DNA from: Bacillota bacterium
GTDB lineage: Bacteria; Bacillota; Clostridia; Clostridiales; Clostridiaceae
NCBI GenBank assembly: GCA_021779235.1
Contig: JAJYBA010000081.1
Location: 1-6,920 of the forward strand
Length of the DNA stretch: 6,920 bases
Reading direction: 5' to 3'
Each line of letters begins with the position of its first letter. Position 1 is the stretch's first letter. Both the position numbers and the translations under genes were made by a program. The notes under the pieces are model-generated. The model saw only the letters and a list, made by a program, of their open reading frames with translations. It was not told the DNA's origin and did no database searches. Below are positions 1 to 6,172 of the stretch, one piece after another.

Positions 1-566
1 ATAGCGTGTATTTATCAGAGGATTTTGAAAGTGCTAAATATGTTTTATCGCCTCCCTTAAGAAAAAATGAGGATATAGAAAGATTGTGGGAAGCTTTGTC
101 AGCTGAAGACATAGATATAATTGGGACAGACCATTGCAGTTTTAATTTTAAAGGTCAAAAGGACCATGGAATAAAGGATTTTAGCAAAATTCCAAATGGT
201 ATCCCGGGGGTTGAACATAGACCAGTTCTTATGTATACCTATGGAGTAGATAAAGGTAGAATAACTAAAGAGCAAATGTGTGCCTTGCTTAGTGAAAATA
301 CTGCAAAGTTATTTGGAATGTATCCTAGAAAAGGAGTACTTCAAGTTGGAAGTGATGCAGATATAATTATATGGGATACATTAAAACAAGGGATTATATC
401 TAAAGATAATCAAAAACAAAATGTAGATTATACACCTTTCGAGGGTTTTAAAACTGTAGGATACGCTAAGCAGGTTTTCCTAAGAGGAAAACATATTGTA
501 GAAGAGGGGAAAATTATAGAAGAGAAGTATGGGAAATATATAAAACGAGGTGACTGTAATGTTTAA
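1..566 (+). CDS. hydA: Dihydropyrimidinase/D-hydantoinase family amidohydrolase, C-terminal part (5' end outside the window)
   Basis: This is the C-terminal 187 or so residues of a cyclic amidohydrolase that hydrolyses the ring amide of dihydropyrimidines, hydantoins or similar cyclic ureides, normally as a cytosolic metal enzyme. The frame is already open at base 3, and the first GTG (6) has no ribosome site, so the gene begins upstream. Visible family signatures are the SPPLR segment near the left edge, GTDHCSF with the metal-binding Asp at 129-131, the PNGIPGVEHR substrate-loop segment, and the closing beta-sandwich stretch GSDADIIIWD. The two-His motif, the carboxylated Lys and the other His ligands would lie upstream. 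The stop TAA (564-566) overlaps the start of the hydroxylase gene by 8 bases, which indicates one mRNA and translational coupling. Hydantoinase genes accompany xdhD/yqeB/yqeC/mocA-type genes in the E. coli yge-yqe-ygf region too, so a role in purine-ring catabolism is inferred. The exact substrate cannot be read from the sequence. Confidence 0.88.
   Translation, partial: SVYLSEDFESAKYVLSPPLRKNEDIERLWEALSAEDIDIIGTDHCSFNFKGQKDHGIKDFSKIPNGIPGVEHRPVLMYTYGVDKGRITKEQMCALLSENTAKLFGMYPRKGVLQVGSDADIIIWDTLKQGIISKDNQKQNVDYTPFEGFKTVGYAKQVFLRGKHIVEEGKIIEEKYGKYIKRGDCNV
547..553 (+). promoter_or_regulatory. Ribosome binding site that fixes the xdh start
   Basis: GAGGTGA is a strong Shine-Dalgarno match, 5 bases before the ATG at 559. 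An in-frame GTG at 550 lies inside this site, so it cannot sensibly be the start codon. The ATG at 559 is chosen instead. The site lies within the last codons of the hydantoinase gene. Confidence 0.8.
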
Positions 567-3117
567 CTTTGTTGTAAATGGAAATAAAGTAGAGGCTAAA
601 GAAGATAAAAAGTTAATTACCTTTTTAAGAGAAGATTTGAACTTCACATCAGTTAAGAATGGTTGCTCTGAGGGCGCCTGTGGTACCTGTATGGTTTTAG
701 TTGACGGAATAGCAAAAAAAGCTTGTGTACTGAAAACAAGTAAGCTTGTAGATAAAAATATCATAACCGTTGAAGGCCTAACAGACAGAGAAAAAGATGT
801 ATATGGCTATGCCTTTATGGAAGCTGGAGCAGTACAGTGTGGTTTTTGTACCCCAGGAATGGTTATAAGTGCAAAAGGGCTCATTGATAAGGTAGAAGAC
901 CCAACAGAGATGGAGATAAAAAATGCCTTAAAAAATAATATCTGCCGTTGTACTGGATATGTAAAAATAATAGAAGCTGTAAAATTAGCAGCTAAGCTTT
1001 TAAGAGAAAATACAGAGCCTCCTAAATGTAGTTGTAAGGGACTTGTAGGAGAGAATTTAAATAGAATTGATGCTGTAGATAAGGTTCTAGGCACGGCAGA
1101 ATATGTAGATGATATGCGTATAGAAGGCATGATTTATGGCACCGCAGTTAGAACTAAATATCCTCGTGCCTTAGTAAAAAGTATAGACATTGATGAAGCT
1201 AAAAATTTACAAGGAGTTTATGCGGTAATTACAGCAGATGAACTTCCTGGAAATCAGAAGATTGGACATATTGTAAAGGATTGGGATGTATTAATACCAC
1301 AGGGGGGGATAACTCACTGCATAGGCGATGCCATAGTTTTAATAGCTGCAGAAACTCCAGAAATACTAGAAAAGGCTAAAACTTTGGTTAAAATTGATTT
1401 TGAAGAACTATCCCCCGTTACTTGCCCTAAAGACGCGCTAAAGGGAGATGCACCTCAGATACATGCAAGTGGTAATATACTTACAAATGAAAATTTAGTC
1501 TTTGGTAATGCAGACAAATATATAAAAAACTCAAAATATGTAGTAACCAATAAATATAGTACACCCTTTACAGAACATGCTTTTTTAGAGACAGAAACTG
1601 CAGTTGCAGAGCCAGATGGTAATGATGGGATAATAATATATTGTGCAGACCAAGGAATTTATCAAACACGAAAGGAATGTGCAGAAGCTTTAGGCCTCGA
1701 CCAAGGCAAAGTACGAGTAATAAGTAAAATGGTTGGTGGTGGGTTCGGTGGAAAAGAAGATATGAGCGTTCAACACCATGCAGCGATTCTTAGCTTTGTA
1801 TGTAAGAAACCTGTAAAGTTTGCCTTAAGCCGCAGTGAAAGTATAATGTTACATCCCAAGCGCCATGCCATGGAAATGGAGGTTACAACAGCTTGTGATG
1901 AAAATGGATATTTGACTGCTATGAAAGCTACTATAATTGCTGATACAGGAGCTTATGCTTCTTTAGGTGGTCCTGTGCTACAAAGAGCTTGTACCCATGC
2001 AGCAGGTCCCTATAATTATAATAACATTGATATAGTTGGAAAAGCAGTATACACAAATAATCCGCCTGCAGGGGCCTTTAGAGGCTTTGGAGTGACACAG
2101 AGCTGTTTTGCAACGGAGTGCAATTTAAATCAGCTTGCAAAAATGATAGGAATAAGCCCCTGGGAAATAAGATATAGGAATGCGATTAGGCCTGGTCAGG
2201 TACTTCCTAATGGTCAAATTGCAGATTCATCAACATCGCTTGTGGAAACACTAGAGGCAGTAAAAGAAATATGTGAACAAAATCCTAAAGCAGGAATAGC
2301 TTGTGCTATGAAAAATAGTGGAATAGGGGTAGGGCTTCCTGATATCGGACGTTGCAAGTTGATTATAAAGGATAGCAAAGTGTATATTCATACCAGTGCA
2401 GCGTGTATTGGACAAGGACTTGGAACCATATTAACTCAAATAGTCTGTGAAACTCTTAATATGTCACAAGATAAAGTTGTACATGCAGCACCAGATACTT
2501 TAGTATCTCCTGATTCAGGAAATACAACAGCTTCACGTCAAACTCTATTCACAGGTGAGGCAACAAAAAAAGCAGCTGAAAAGCTTCTTGATGCATTAAG
2601 TTATCAAACCTTAGAAAATTTAGAGGGTCAAGAGTTTTATGGAGAATTTAAAGGAATAACTGATAAAATGAATTCAATTAAACAAAACCCTGTAAGCCAT
2701 GTAGCCTATGGATATGCTACTCAGGTTGTTATTTTGGATGAGGAGGGTAACCTTGAAAAGGTTATTGCAGTTCATGATGTTGGTACTCCTATAAATCCTA
2801 AAAATATTGAGGGCCAGATTGAAGGCGGGGTTGCTATGAGCCTTGGATATGCCCTAACAGAAGATTATCCACTTAAAAACTGTGTACCCACTGCAAAATT
2901 TGGAACACTAGGATTATTTAAAGCAACAGAAGTGCCAAAAATAGAATGCATCATATTAGGTAGAGGAAACACTAAACTTGCATATGGGGCAAAGGGAATA
3001 GGTGAAATATGTTCAATACCTACTGCTCCTGCAGTCGCTGGTGCCTACTATAATTATGATGGTGAATTTAGAACAAAACTCCCCATGGCAAATACACCCT
3101 ATAGTAAGAAAAAATAA
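559..3117 (+). CDS. xdh: Selenium-dependent xanthine dehydrogenase-type molybdenum hydroxylase ([2Fe-2S] and Mo domains fused)
   Basis: The product is 852 residues and complete. Residues 1-75 are a plant-type ferredoxin fold with cluster ligands Cys36, Cys41, Cys44 and Cys56. Residues 76-150 are the second [2Fe-2S] domain, with Cys94, Cys97, Cys129 and Cys131. About 165-285 is the aldehyde oxidase/XDH a/b hammerhead, and about 300-840 the molybdopterin-binding region. That region shows GGGFGGKED (393-401), GAFRGFG (505-511; the Arg matches the substrate-contacting Arg of xanthine oxidoreductases), GQG (618-620, at the cofactor) and GIGE ending in Glu816, the expected catalytic base. No FAD domain is present, so electrons must leave through another subunit or acceptor. 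Length, domain order and the yqeB/yqeC/mocA neighbours fit the selenium-dependent XDH family, in which selenium is a labile Mo ligand; accordingly there is no in-frame UGA. The CoxL-type VAYRCSFR loop of CO dehydrogenase is absent. Substrate (xanthine, hypoxanthine, another purine or nicotinate-like ring) is inferred, not shown. It starts inside the hydantoinase stop region and is probably co-translated with it. Confidence 0.93.
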   Translation: MFNFVVNGNKVEAKEDKKLITFLREDLNFTSVKNGCSEGACGTCMVLVDGIAKKACVLKTSKLVDKNIITVEGLTDREKDVYGYAFMEAGAVQCGFCTPGMVISAKGLIDKVEDPTEMEIKNALKNNICRCTGYVKIIEAVKLAAKLLRENTEPPKCSCKGLVGENLNRIDAVDKVLGTAEYVDDMRIEGMIYGTAVRTKYPRALVKSIDIDEAKNLQGVYAVITADELPGNQKIGHIVKDWDVLIPQGGITHCIGDAIVLIAAETPEILEKAKTLVKIDFEELSPVTCPKDALKGDAPQIHASGNILTNENLVFGNADKYIKNSKYVVTNKYSTPFTEHAFLETETAVAEPDGNDGIIIYCADQGIYQTRKECAEALGLDQGKVRVISKMVGGGFGGKEDMSVQHHAAILSFVCKKPVKFALSRSESIMLHPKRHAMEMEVTTACDENGYLTAMKATIIADTGAYASLGGPVLQRACTHAAGPYNYNNIDIVGKAVYTNNPPAGAFRGFGVTQSCFATECNLNQLAKMIGISPWEIRYRNAIRPGQVLPNGQIADSSTSLVETLEAVKEICEQNPKAGIACAMKNSGIGVGLPDIGRCKLIIKDSKVYIHTSAACIGQGLGTILTQIVCETLNMSQDKVVHAAPDTLVSPDSGNTTASRQTLFTGEATKKAAEKLLDALSYQTLENLEGQEFYGEFKGITDKMNSIKQNPVSHVAYGYATQVVILDEEGNLEKVIAVHDVGTPINPKNIEGQIEGGVAMSLGYALTEDYPLKNCVPTAKFGTLGLFKATEVPKIECIILGRGNTKLAYGAKGIGEICSIPTAPAVAGAYYNYDGEFRTKLPMANTPYSKKK

Positions 3118-3174
3118 AGTTGTTATTTCATAAGTTATTTTAATAATAGAGAAGGTTTTGGAAGTATATTGTAG

Positions 3175-3218
3175 AAATATACAAAATAGGTCTTATAAGA
3201 CTTATTTTGTATATTTTT
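3175..3218 (+). terminator. Rho-independent terminator after xdh
   Basis: A near-perfect stem pairs 3175-3193 with 3198-3216 (19 pairs, one G-U wobble at 3189/3202) around a TATA loop. Its right arm runs into T5 at 3214-3218. The stem is AT-rich at its base and contains GTCT/AGAC at the tip. It lies 57 bases after the xdh stop and ends the hydantoinase-xdh transcript. Only three A residues begin the left arm, so it is a much weaker terminator in the opposite direction. Confidence 0.85.
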
Positions 3219-3276
3219 AATTATTACACTATATGTATTAAAATAAACAGATTAACGGAGACATGTTTTATTTTTC

Positions 3277-3318
3277 AAAATAAGTAAGTGCTATTATAAA
3301 ATAAGTAGGTGCTGTTAT
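3277..3318 (+). repeat. Tandem duplication of 21 bases over the yqeC ribosome binding site
   Basis: Two abutting 21-base units, 3277-3297 and 3298-3318, differ at only two positions (A3287/G3308 and A3293/G3314). Both read AAAATAAGTA at the left and end in TTAT. The second unit holds the ribosome site AGGTG (3307-3311), and its last two bases are the first two of the yqeC ATG. In the first unit the same place reads AAGTG and is followed by TATAA instead of TATGA, so it has no working start. Confidence 0.8.
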
Positions 3319-4042
3319 GAAATTAAGTGATCATATTGGATTAGAGGAAAGAGATATTATATCTTTTGTAGGAGCAGGTGGAAAAACCACTATGATATTT
3401 AAGCTCGCAGAAGAGCTACGGCGAAATAATAAGGTCCTAGTAACCACAACCACCAAGATATACCGTCCATCAGAAGAGAAGTATGACTTTATCTGCACTA
3501 ATAAAAAAAAGTTGTCTAAGTATGTGGATATGAAAGAAAGTGGAATTTATATTTTAGGCTTAGGTATAAATAAAGAAAATAAAATATTGGGACTAAGTGA
3601 AAAAGAATTAGAAGAGTTAGCACCGCATTTTGACTATGTACTAATAGAAGCAGATGGAGCAAAGGAAAAACAGCTAAAAGGGTGGAATGAATCTGAGCCT
3701 GTTATATACGAAAAAACTACAAAAACTGTAGGGATTATTGATATACAGTCACTTGGAATGGTAATAAATGAAGATAAAGTTCATAGAAGTAAAATATTCT
3801 GCATAATAACTGGGGCTGAGGAGGAAGACACTGTTAAATTTGAACACCTATTGAAGCTAATTATACATCCTAAAGGGTTGTTTAAGGGAGCACTGGGAAA
3901 ACGAATATTATACATTAATAAAGTAGAAGAACCAACTCATTTAACATTAGCTGAGCAGTTAGTTAAGGAAGTAAATTCAAAGAATAAGAAATTATTAAAT
4001 CGCGTATTCATTGGGAGTTTAAAAACTAATACATATTTTTAA
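3317..4042 (+). CDS. yqeC: Selenium-dependent hydroxylase accessory protein YqeC, P-loop protein
   Basis: The product is 241 residues, the usual size for YqeC, and is predicted to be cytosolic. Near the N-terminus there is a Walker A-like loop GAGGKTT (19-25) after a hydrophobic strand, then TTTTKIY (43-49). A DYVLIEADGA segment (EADGA at 111-115) and LKGWNESEPVI (from 120) match the conserved middle of the family. YqeC is conserved beside selenium-dependent molybdenum hydroxylases and is thought to help make or insert their selenium-containing cofactor. Nucleotide use is suggested by the P-loop, but the biochemical step is not established. The start ATG has AGGTG 5 bases upstream. It lies about 100 bases after the xdh terminator, so it likely has its own promoter in 3219-3276, where I see only weak candidates. 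It is separated from mocA by a large palindromic element that starts 8 bases after the stop codon. Confidence 0.88.
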   Translation: MKLSDHIGLEERDIISFVGAGGKTTMIFKLAEELRRNNKVLVTTTTKIYRPSEEKYDFICTNKKKLSKYVDMKESGIYILGLGINKENKILGLSEKELEELAPHFDYVLIEADGAKEKQLKGWNESEPVIYEKTTKTVGIIDIQSLGMVINEDKVHRSKIFCIITGAEEEDTVKFEHLLKLIIHPKGLFKGALGKRILYINKVEEPTHLTLAEQLVKEVNSKNKKLLNRVFIGSLKTNTYF

Positions 4043-4049
4043 GAATCCC

Positions 4050-4271
4050 GTGAAGGTTCGGCATGTAGAATGCTCTGATAGTAGAGAATTCGTCAACAGA
4101 CTCTAAGTTTATTCCATAAAAAATTTCCTAACGCACTTATTCGACGTCCTGTCTCAGAAGTGCTAGCAGCCCGTCCTGGGCTGCTTACGGAAGTTTTTTA
4201 TTACATAAACTAAGAGTCTGTAGAACTCATTATATACTATCTGCCACACTTCTACATGCTTTCACCTTCAC
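4050..4271. repeat. Long near-palindromic Y-shaped element (MITE-like or structured RNA)
   Basis: The 222 bases fold on themselves almost from end to end. Paired arms are 4050-4057/4264-4271 (8 of 8), 4061-4070/4250-4259 (10 of 10), 4077-4083/4235-4241 (7 of 7), 4096-4112/4205-4221 (16 of 17) and 4116-4128/4189-4201 (13 with one G-T). The top carries two hairpins: GCACTT/AAGTGC (4133-4138/4158-4163), enclosing GAC-GTCCT-GTC (4143-4153), and an 8-pair stem AGCAGCCC/GGGCTGCT (4165-4172/4178-4185) with a GTCCT loop. There is no open reading frame of note, and I see no clear flanking target duplication. It accounts for most of the 313 bases between yqeC and mocA. The remaining 4272-4355 is an AT-rich leader ending in the mocA ribosome site. 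Termini made of inverted repeats suggest a non-autonomous transposable element. Transcribed from yqeC, the same sequence would form a strong hairpin that could attenuate or process the mRNA. Confidence 0.8.
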
Positions 4272-4355
4272 AATTATAAAATATGGACATAATACATGTA
4301 AAAAACAATAATTAGTTAATTAAATACATTTAAGGATGGAGCAGGTGGTGCAATA

Positions 4356-4949
4356 ATGTTAACCGCTATAATATTGGCATCAGGTTTTTCAAGGAGAATG
4401 GGACAAAATAAGCTTCTTTTAAAATATAGAGGTAAATCATTGATTGAACATACTATAGAGACTATTTTGCAGTGTGGTTTTTCTGAGGTTATTCTTGTAG
4501 CGAGGGAAGAAGAAATAATAGAAATTGGTAATAGGAATGGGTTAAAGGTTATTGAAAATGAAAATGCGGTTAAAGGAATAAGTGAATCTATTAAATTGGG
4601 TGTGATGCATGCAAATGAGACAGAGGGATATATGTTTTTTACGGCAGATCAGCCTTTTTTAAGAATAGATACAATAAAAGAAATAGCTGCGGAATTTAGA
4701 GAAAATTCTGCATATATAATTGTTCCACGATGTGATGGTAAACGTGGAAGCCCAGTAATATTTCCTAGCAGTTTTAAGGAAGACTTTTTGAAACTTGAGG
4801 GAGATGTTGGGGGAAAAGTAATAATAAATAAAAATTTAGACAAGGTTAAGTTTGTGGAAATACAGGATAGTAGAAATTTATTTGATATTGATACTAATGA
4901 AAATTATGAGAATATTCTAAAACTAGAGGAGAATGAGGAGCATGTTTAA
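4356..4949 (+). CDS. mocA: Molybdenum cofactor cytidylyltransferase (MocA/YgfJ family)
   Basis: The product is 197 residues, full length for the family and cytosolic. It transfers CMP from CTP to molybdopterin-Mo, giving the molybdopterin cytosine dinucleotide used by bacterial xanthine dehydrogenase-type enzymes. The nucleotide-binding signature LASGFSRRMGQNKLLL spans 7-22 at the N-terminus. TADQP (96-100) carries the metal-binding Asp98. RGSPVIF (130-136), GDVGGK (149-154) and DIDT (177-180) are the conserved C-terminal motifs. The ribosome site AGGTGG (4343-4348) lies 7 bases before the ATG. The general fold is shared with MobA and other NTP transferases, but the neighbours (Mo hydroxylase, yqeB, yqeC) favour the CTP-using MocA role. 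The stop codon overlaps the yqeB start by 8 bases, so the two are co-translated. The palindromic element upstream places mocA about 310 bases from yqeC, so either read-through or its own promoter is needed. Confidence 0.9.
   Translation: MLTAIILASGFSRRMGQNKLLLKYRGKSLIEHTIETILQCGFSEVILVAREEEIIEIGNRNGLKVIENENAVKGISESIKLGVMHANETEGYMFFTADQPFLRIDTIKEIAAEFRENSAYIIVPRCDGKRGSPVIFPSSFKEDFLKLEGDVGGKVIINKNLDKVKFVEIQDSRNLFDIDTNENYENILKLEENEEHV
4926..4931 (+). promoter_or_regulatory. Ribosome binding site favouring the yqeB start at 4942
   Basis: GAGGAG lies 10 bases before the ATG at 4942 and only 1 base before the alternative in-frame ATG at 4933. A second GAGGAG (4935-4940) lies 1 base before 4942, too close to serve it. 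The spacing favours 4942, although 4933 cannot be fully excluded. Confidence 0.5.
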
Positions 4950-5742
4950 TGATATTGTCATTGTACGTGGTGGAGGAGATTTAGCATCTGGCACAATTCA
5001 AAAATTGTATAGAAGCGGATTCAAGGTATTGGTTTTAGAAGTACCAAAGCCTACTTCTATTAGACGAGATGTTTCTTTTAGTGAAGTAGTATATAAAGGG
5101 GAAGTAGAAATAGAAGGAATTAGAGCTATACATGTAGACTCTTTAAGTGAAATAGAAAATGCCTGGAGAGATAAAAAGGTTCCAGTAATTATAGATGAAG
5201 AAGGCAAATATATTAAAATAATAAAGCCTAAAATTGTTGTTGATGCAATTATTGCTAAGAAAAATATGGGGACAACGAAAGATATGGCGGATATAACCAT
5301 TGCCCTTGGACCTGGATTTACAGCGGGTGAAGATGTTGATGTGGTCATAGAGACTACTAGAGGGCATAATCTCGGTAGGTTGATTTTTCATGGACAAGCT
5401 ACGAAAAATACAGGCATACCAGGAAGTATCATGGGGTTCTCAAAAGAAAGAGTTATATATTCTCCCTGCGAAGGAGTTATGAGAAATATTCTTGATATTG
5501 GTGCTGTTGTAGAGAAGGATGAAGTTATTGCTTATATAGATGAAACACCAATAAAAGCAACAATTCCAGGATTATTAAGAGGGATTTTGCGCAGCGGAAG
5601 CTCTGTAACTGAGGGATTTAAGATTGCAGATATTGACCCAAGGCTGTCAGAAAAAACAAATTGTTATACTATTTCGGATAAAGCAAGAAGTATAGCAGGG
5701 GGAGTATTGGAAGCTATACTTTATATGAAGAACTTTAATTAG
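4942..5742 (+). CDS. yqeB: Selenium-dependent molybdenum hydroxylase maturation protein YqeB (EF2563 family)
   Basis: The product is 266 residues from the chosen ATG (269 from the ATG at 4933). It opens with a nucleotide-fold strand and loop, IVIVRGGGDLASG (5-17), then EVPKPTSIRRDVSF, both typical of the family. GPGF (123-126) and ETTRGHNLGR (137-146) follow. The C-terminal part reads PGLLRGILRSG (209-219) and closes with DIDPR (ending at 234), resembling a small beta-barrel of the lipoyl/biotinyl kind. No signal or membrane segment is present. This family is found with selenium-dependent Mo hydroxylases and SelD, and is thought to act in maturing their selenium-containing cofactor. The reaction is not established. 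The start overlaps the mocA stop in the sequence ATGTTTAA. Placement directly after mocA and near yqeC and xdhC supports a single maturation module. Confidence 0.9.
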   Translation: MFNDIVIVRGGGDLASGTIQKLYRSGFKVLVLEVPKPTSIRRDVSFSEVVYKGEVEIEGIRAIHVDSLSEIENAWRDKKVPVIIDEEGKYIKIIKPKIVVDAIIAKKNMGTTKDMADITIALGPGFTAGEDVDVVIETTRGHNLGRLIFHGQATKNTGIPGSIMGFSKERVIYSPCEGVMRNILDIGAVVEKDEVIAYIDETPIKATIPGLLRGILRSGSSVTEGFKIADIDPRLSEKTNCYTISDKARSIAGGVLEAILYMKNFN

Positions 5743-5746
5743 TAAT

Positions 5747-6136
5747 AGTATTTTATTGCGGTACAAGATAAAGGGGGAGTGAGTGATGCTCTGGTTAGTA
5801 ATCCGATTTGTGATTTGGTTTTTGACTATTCCTTTGTTCATGATAATCTCAATAAAATTTGGATGGAGCAGAGCATTATGGACTGTTTTGGAAACAAATA
5901 TTAAGATAAAACATACTATTGCTTTCTATATTATTTTATTCATTATTTTTGATGTGATAGTACAATCTTTCTTTGGGATTATTGGTGTAAATTACAGAAG
6001 TGTCAATTTTATTTTGGTAGCATTGGGTTTCGCTTTCATGCCACCACTTGCAAAAATCTCCAAGTGAGTTAATTCCCAATATTCTCATATGACTCTTTAA
6101 TTGAATTTAAATCAAATAAGCCAGAGTATTTTATTG
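5747..6136 (+). repeat. Pair of exact 12-base direct repeats upstream of the two extra genes
   Basis: AGTATTTTATTG occurs at 5747-5758 and again at 6125-6136, 378 bases apart. The copies lie 39 and 48 bases before the starts of the membrane-protein gene and the acetyltransferase gene. They could be shared promoter-like sequence, flanks of an inserted segment, or chance in AT-rich DNA. Confidence 0.4.
5786..6067 (+). CDS. Small membrane protein of unknown function
   Basis: The product is 93 residues and I do not recognise a family. It is very hydrophobic, with likely membrane segments at about 2-23, 44-63 and 73-88. Between the first two is a short basic loop (KFGWSR through NIKIKHT). Aromatic residues are enriched at segment ends (several Trp and Phe), as in real membrane proteins. 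The start ATG is preceded at 6 bases by a GGGGGAG purine tract (5773-5779). The GTG at 5783 is in frame but only 3 bases from that tract. It lies 43 bases after yqeB with no visible terminator between them, so it may be the next cistron of the same transcript. Nothing in the sequence ties it to molybdenum or selenium. A transport or regulatory role would be guesswork. Confidence 0.65.
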   Translation: MLWLVIRFVIWFLTIPLFMIISIKFGWSRALWTVLETNIKIKHTIAFYIILFIIFDVIVQSFFGIIGVNYRSVNFILVALGFAFMPPLAKISK

Positions 6137-6162
6137 AGTAATAACAAACTATTAATTGTAAG

Positions 6163-6168
6163 AGGTGG
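6163..6168 (+). promoter_or_regulatory. Ribosome binding site that fixes the acetyltransferase start
   Basis: AGGTGG (within AGAGGTGGG) lies 4 bases before the ATG at 6173. The longer reading frame begins with a TTG at 6101 that has no purine-rich site, so the extra 24 N-terminal residues are unlikely to be translated. Confidence 0.75.
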
Positions 6169-6172
6169 GAAA

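Noticed and set aside
550..558. GTG start for xdh at 550
   Set aside because: This GTG is part of the GAGGTGA ribosome site for the ATG at 559 and has no upstream site of its own.
559..3117. CO dehydrogenase large subunit or selenocysteine enzyme
   Set aside because: The CoxL active-site loop (VAYRCSFR) is absent, the [2Fe-2S] domain is fused, and there is no in-frame TGA. The selenium in this family is a labile Mo ligand instead of selenocysteine.
3207..3235. Promoter for yqeC (TTGTAT, 17 bases, TATATG)
   Set aside because: Each hexamer matches only four of six bases and the -35 lies inside the terminator stem. A promoter is expected nearby, but this site is too weak to annotate in AT-rich DNA.
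4165..4199. Intrinsic terminator made of the GC-rich hairpin and the following T6
   Set aside because: The T run (4194-4199) starts 8 bases beyond the stem, too far for a typical terminator, and it pairs with the A run at 4118-4123 in the longer fold. Attenuation remains possible, but I do not call it a terminator.
4043..4355. Molybdenum-cofactor riboswitch upstream of mocA
   Set aside because: Position before a cofactor gene is suggestive, but the structure is an end-to-end palindrome with inverted terminal arms. I could not match it to the helices and conserved loops of the Moco/Tuco motif, and it abuts the yqeC stop instead of the mocA start.
4998..5397. Minus-strand open frames opposite yqeB, and others opposite xdh and mocA
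   Set aside because: They lie wholly inside well-supported genes, lack ribosome sites and encode low-complexity Ser/Ile/Phe-rich translations typical of antisense shadows.
6101..6172. TTG start giving a 199-residue acetyltransferase
   Set aside because: No ribosome site precedes it, and the extra residues do not resemble a GNAT N-terminus. AGAGGTGG before 6173 decides the start.
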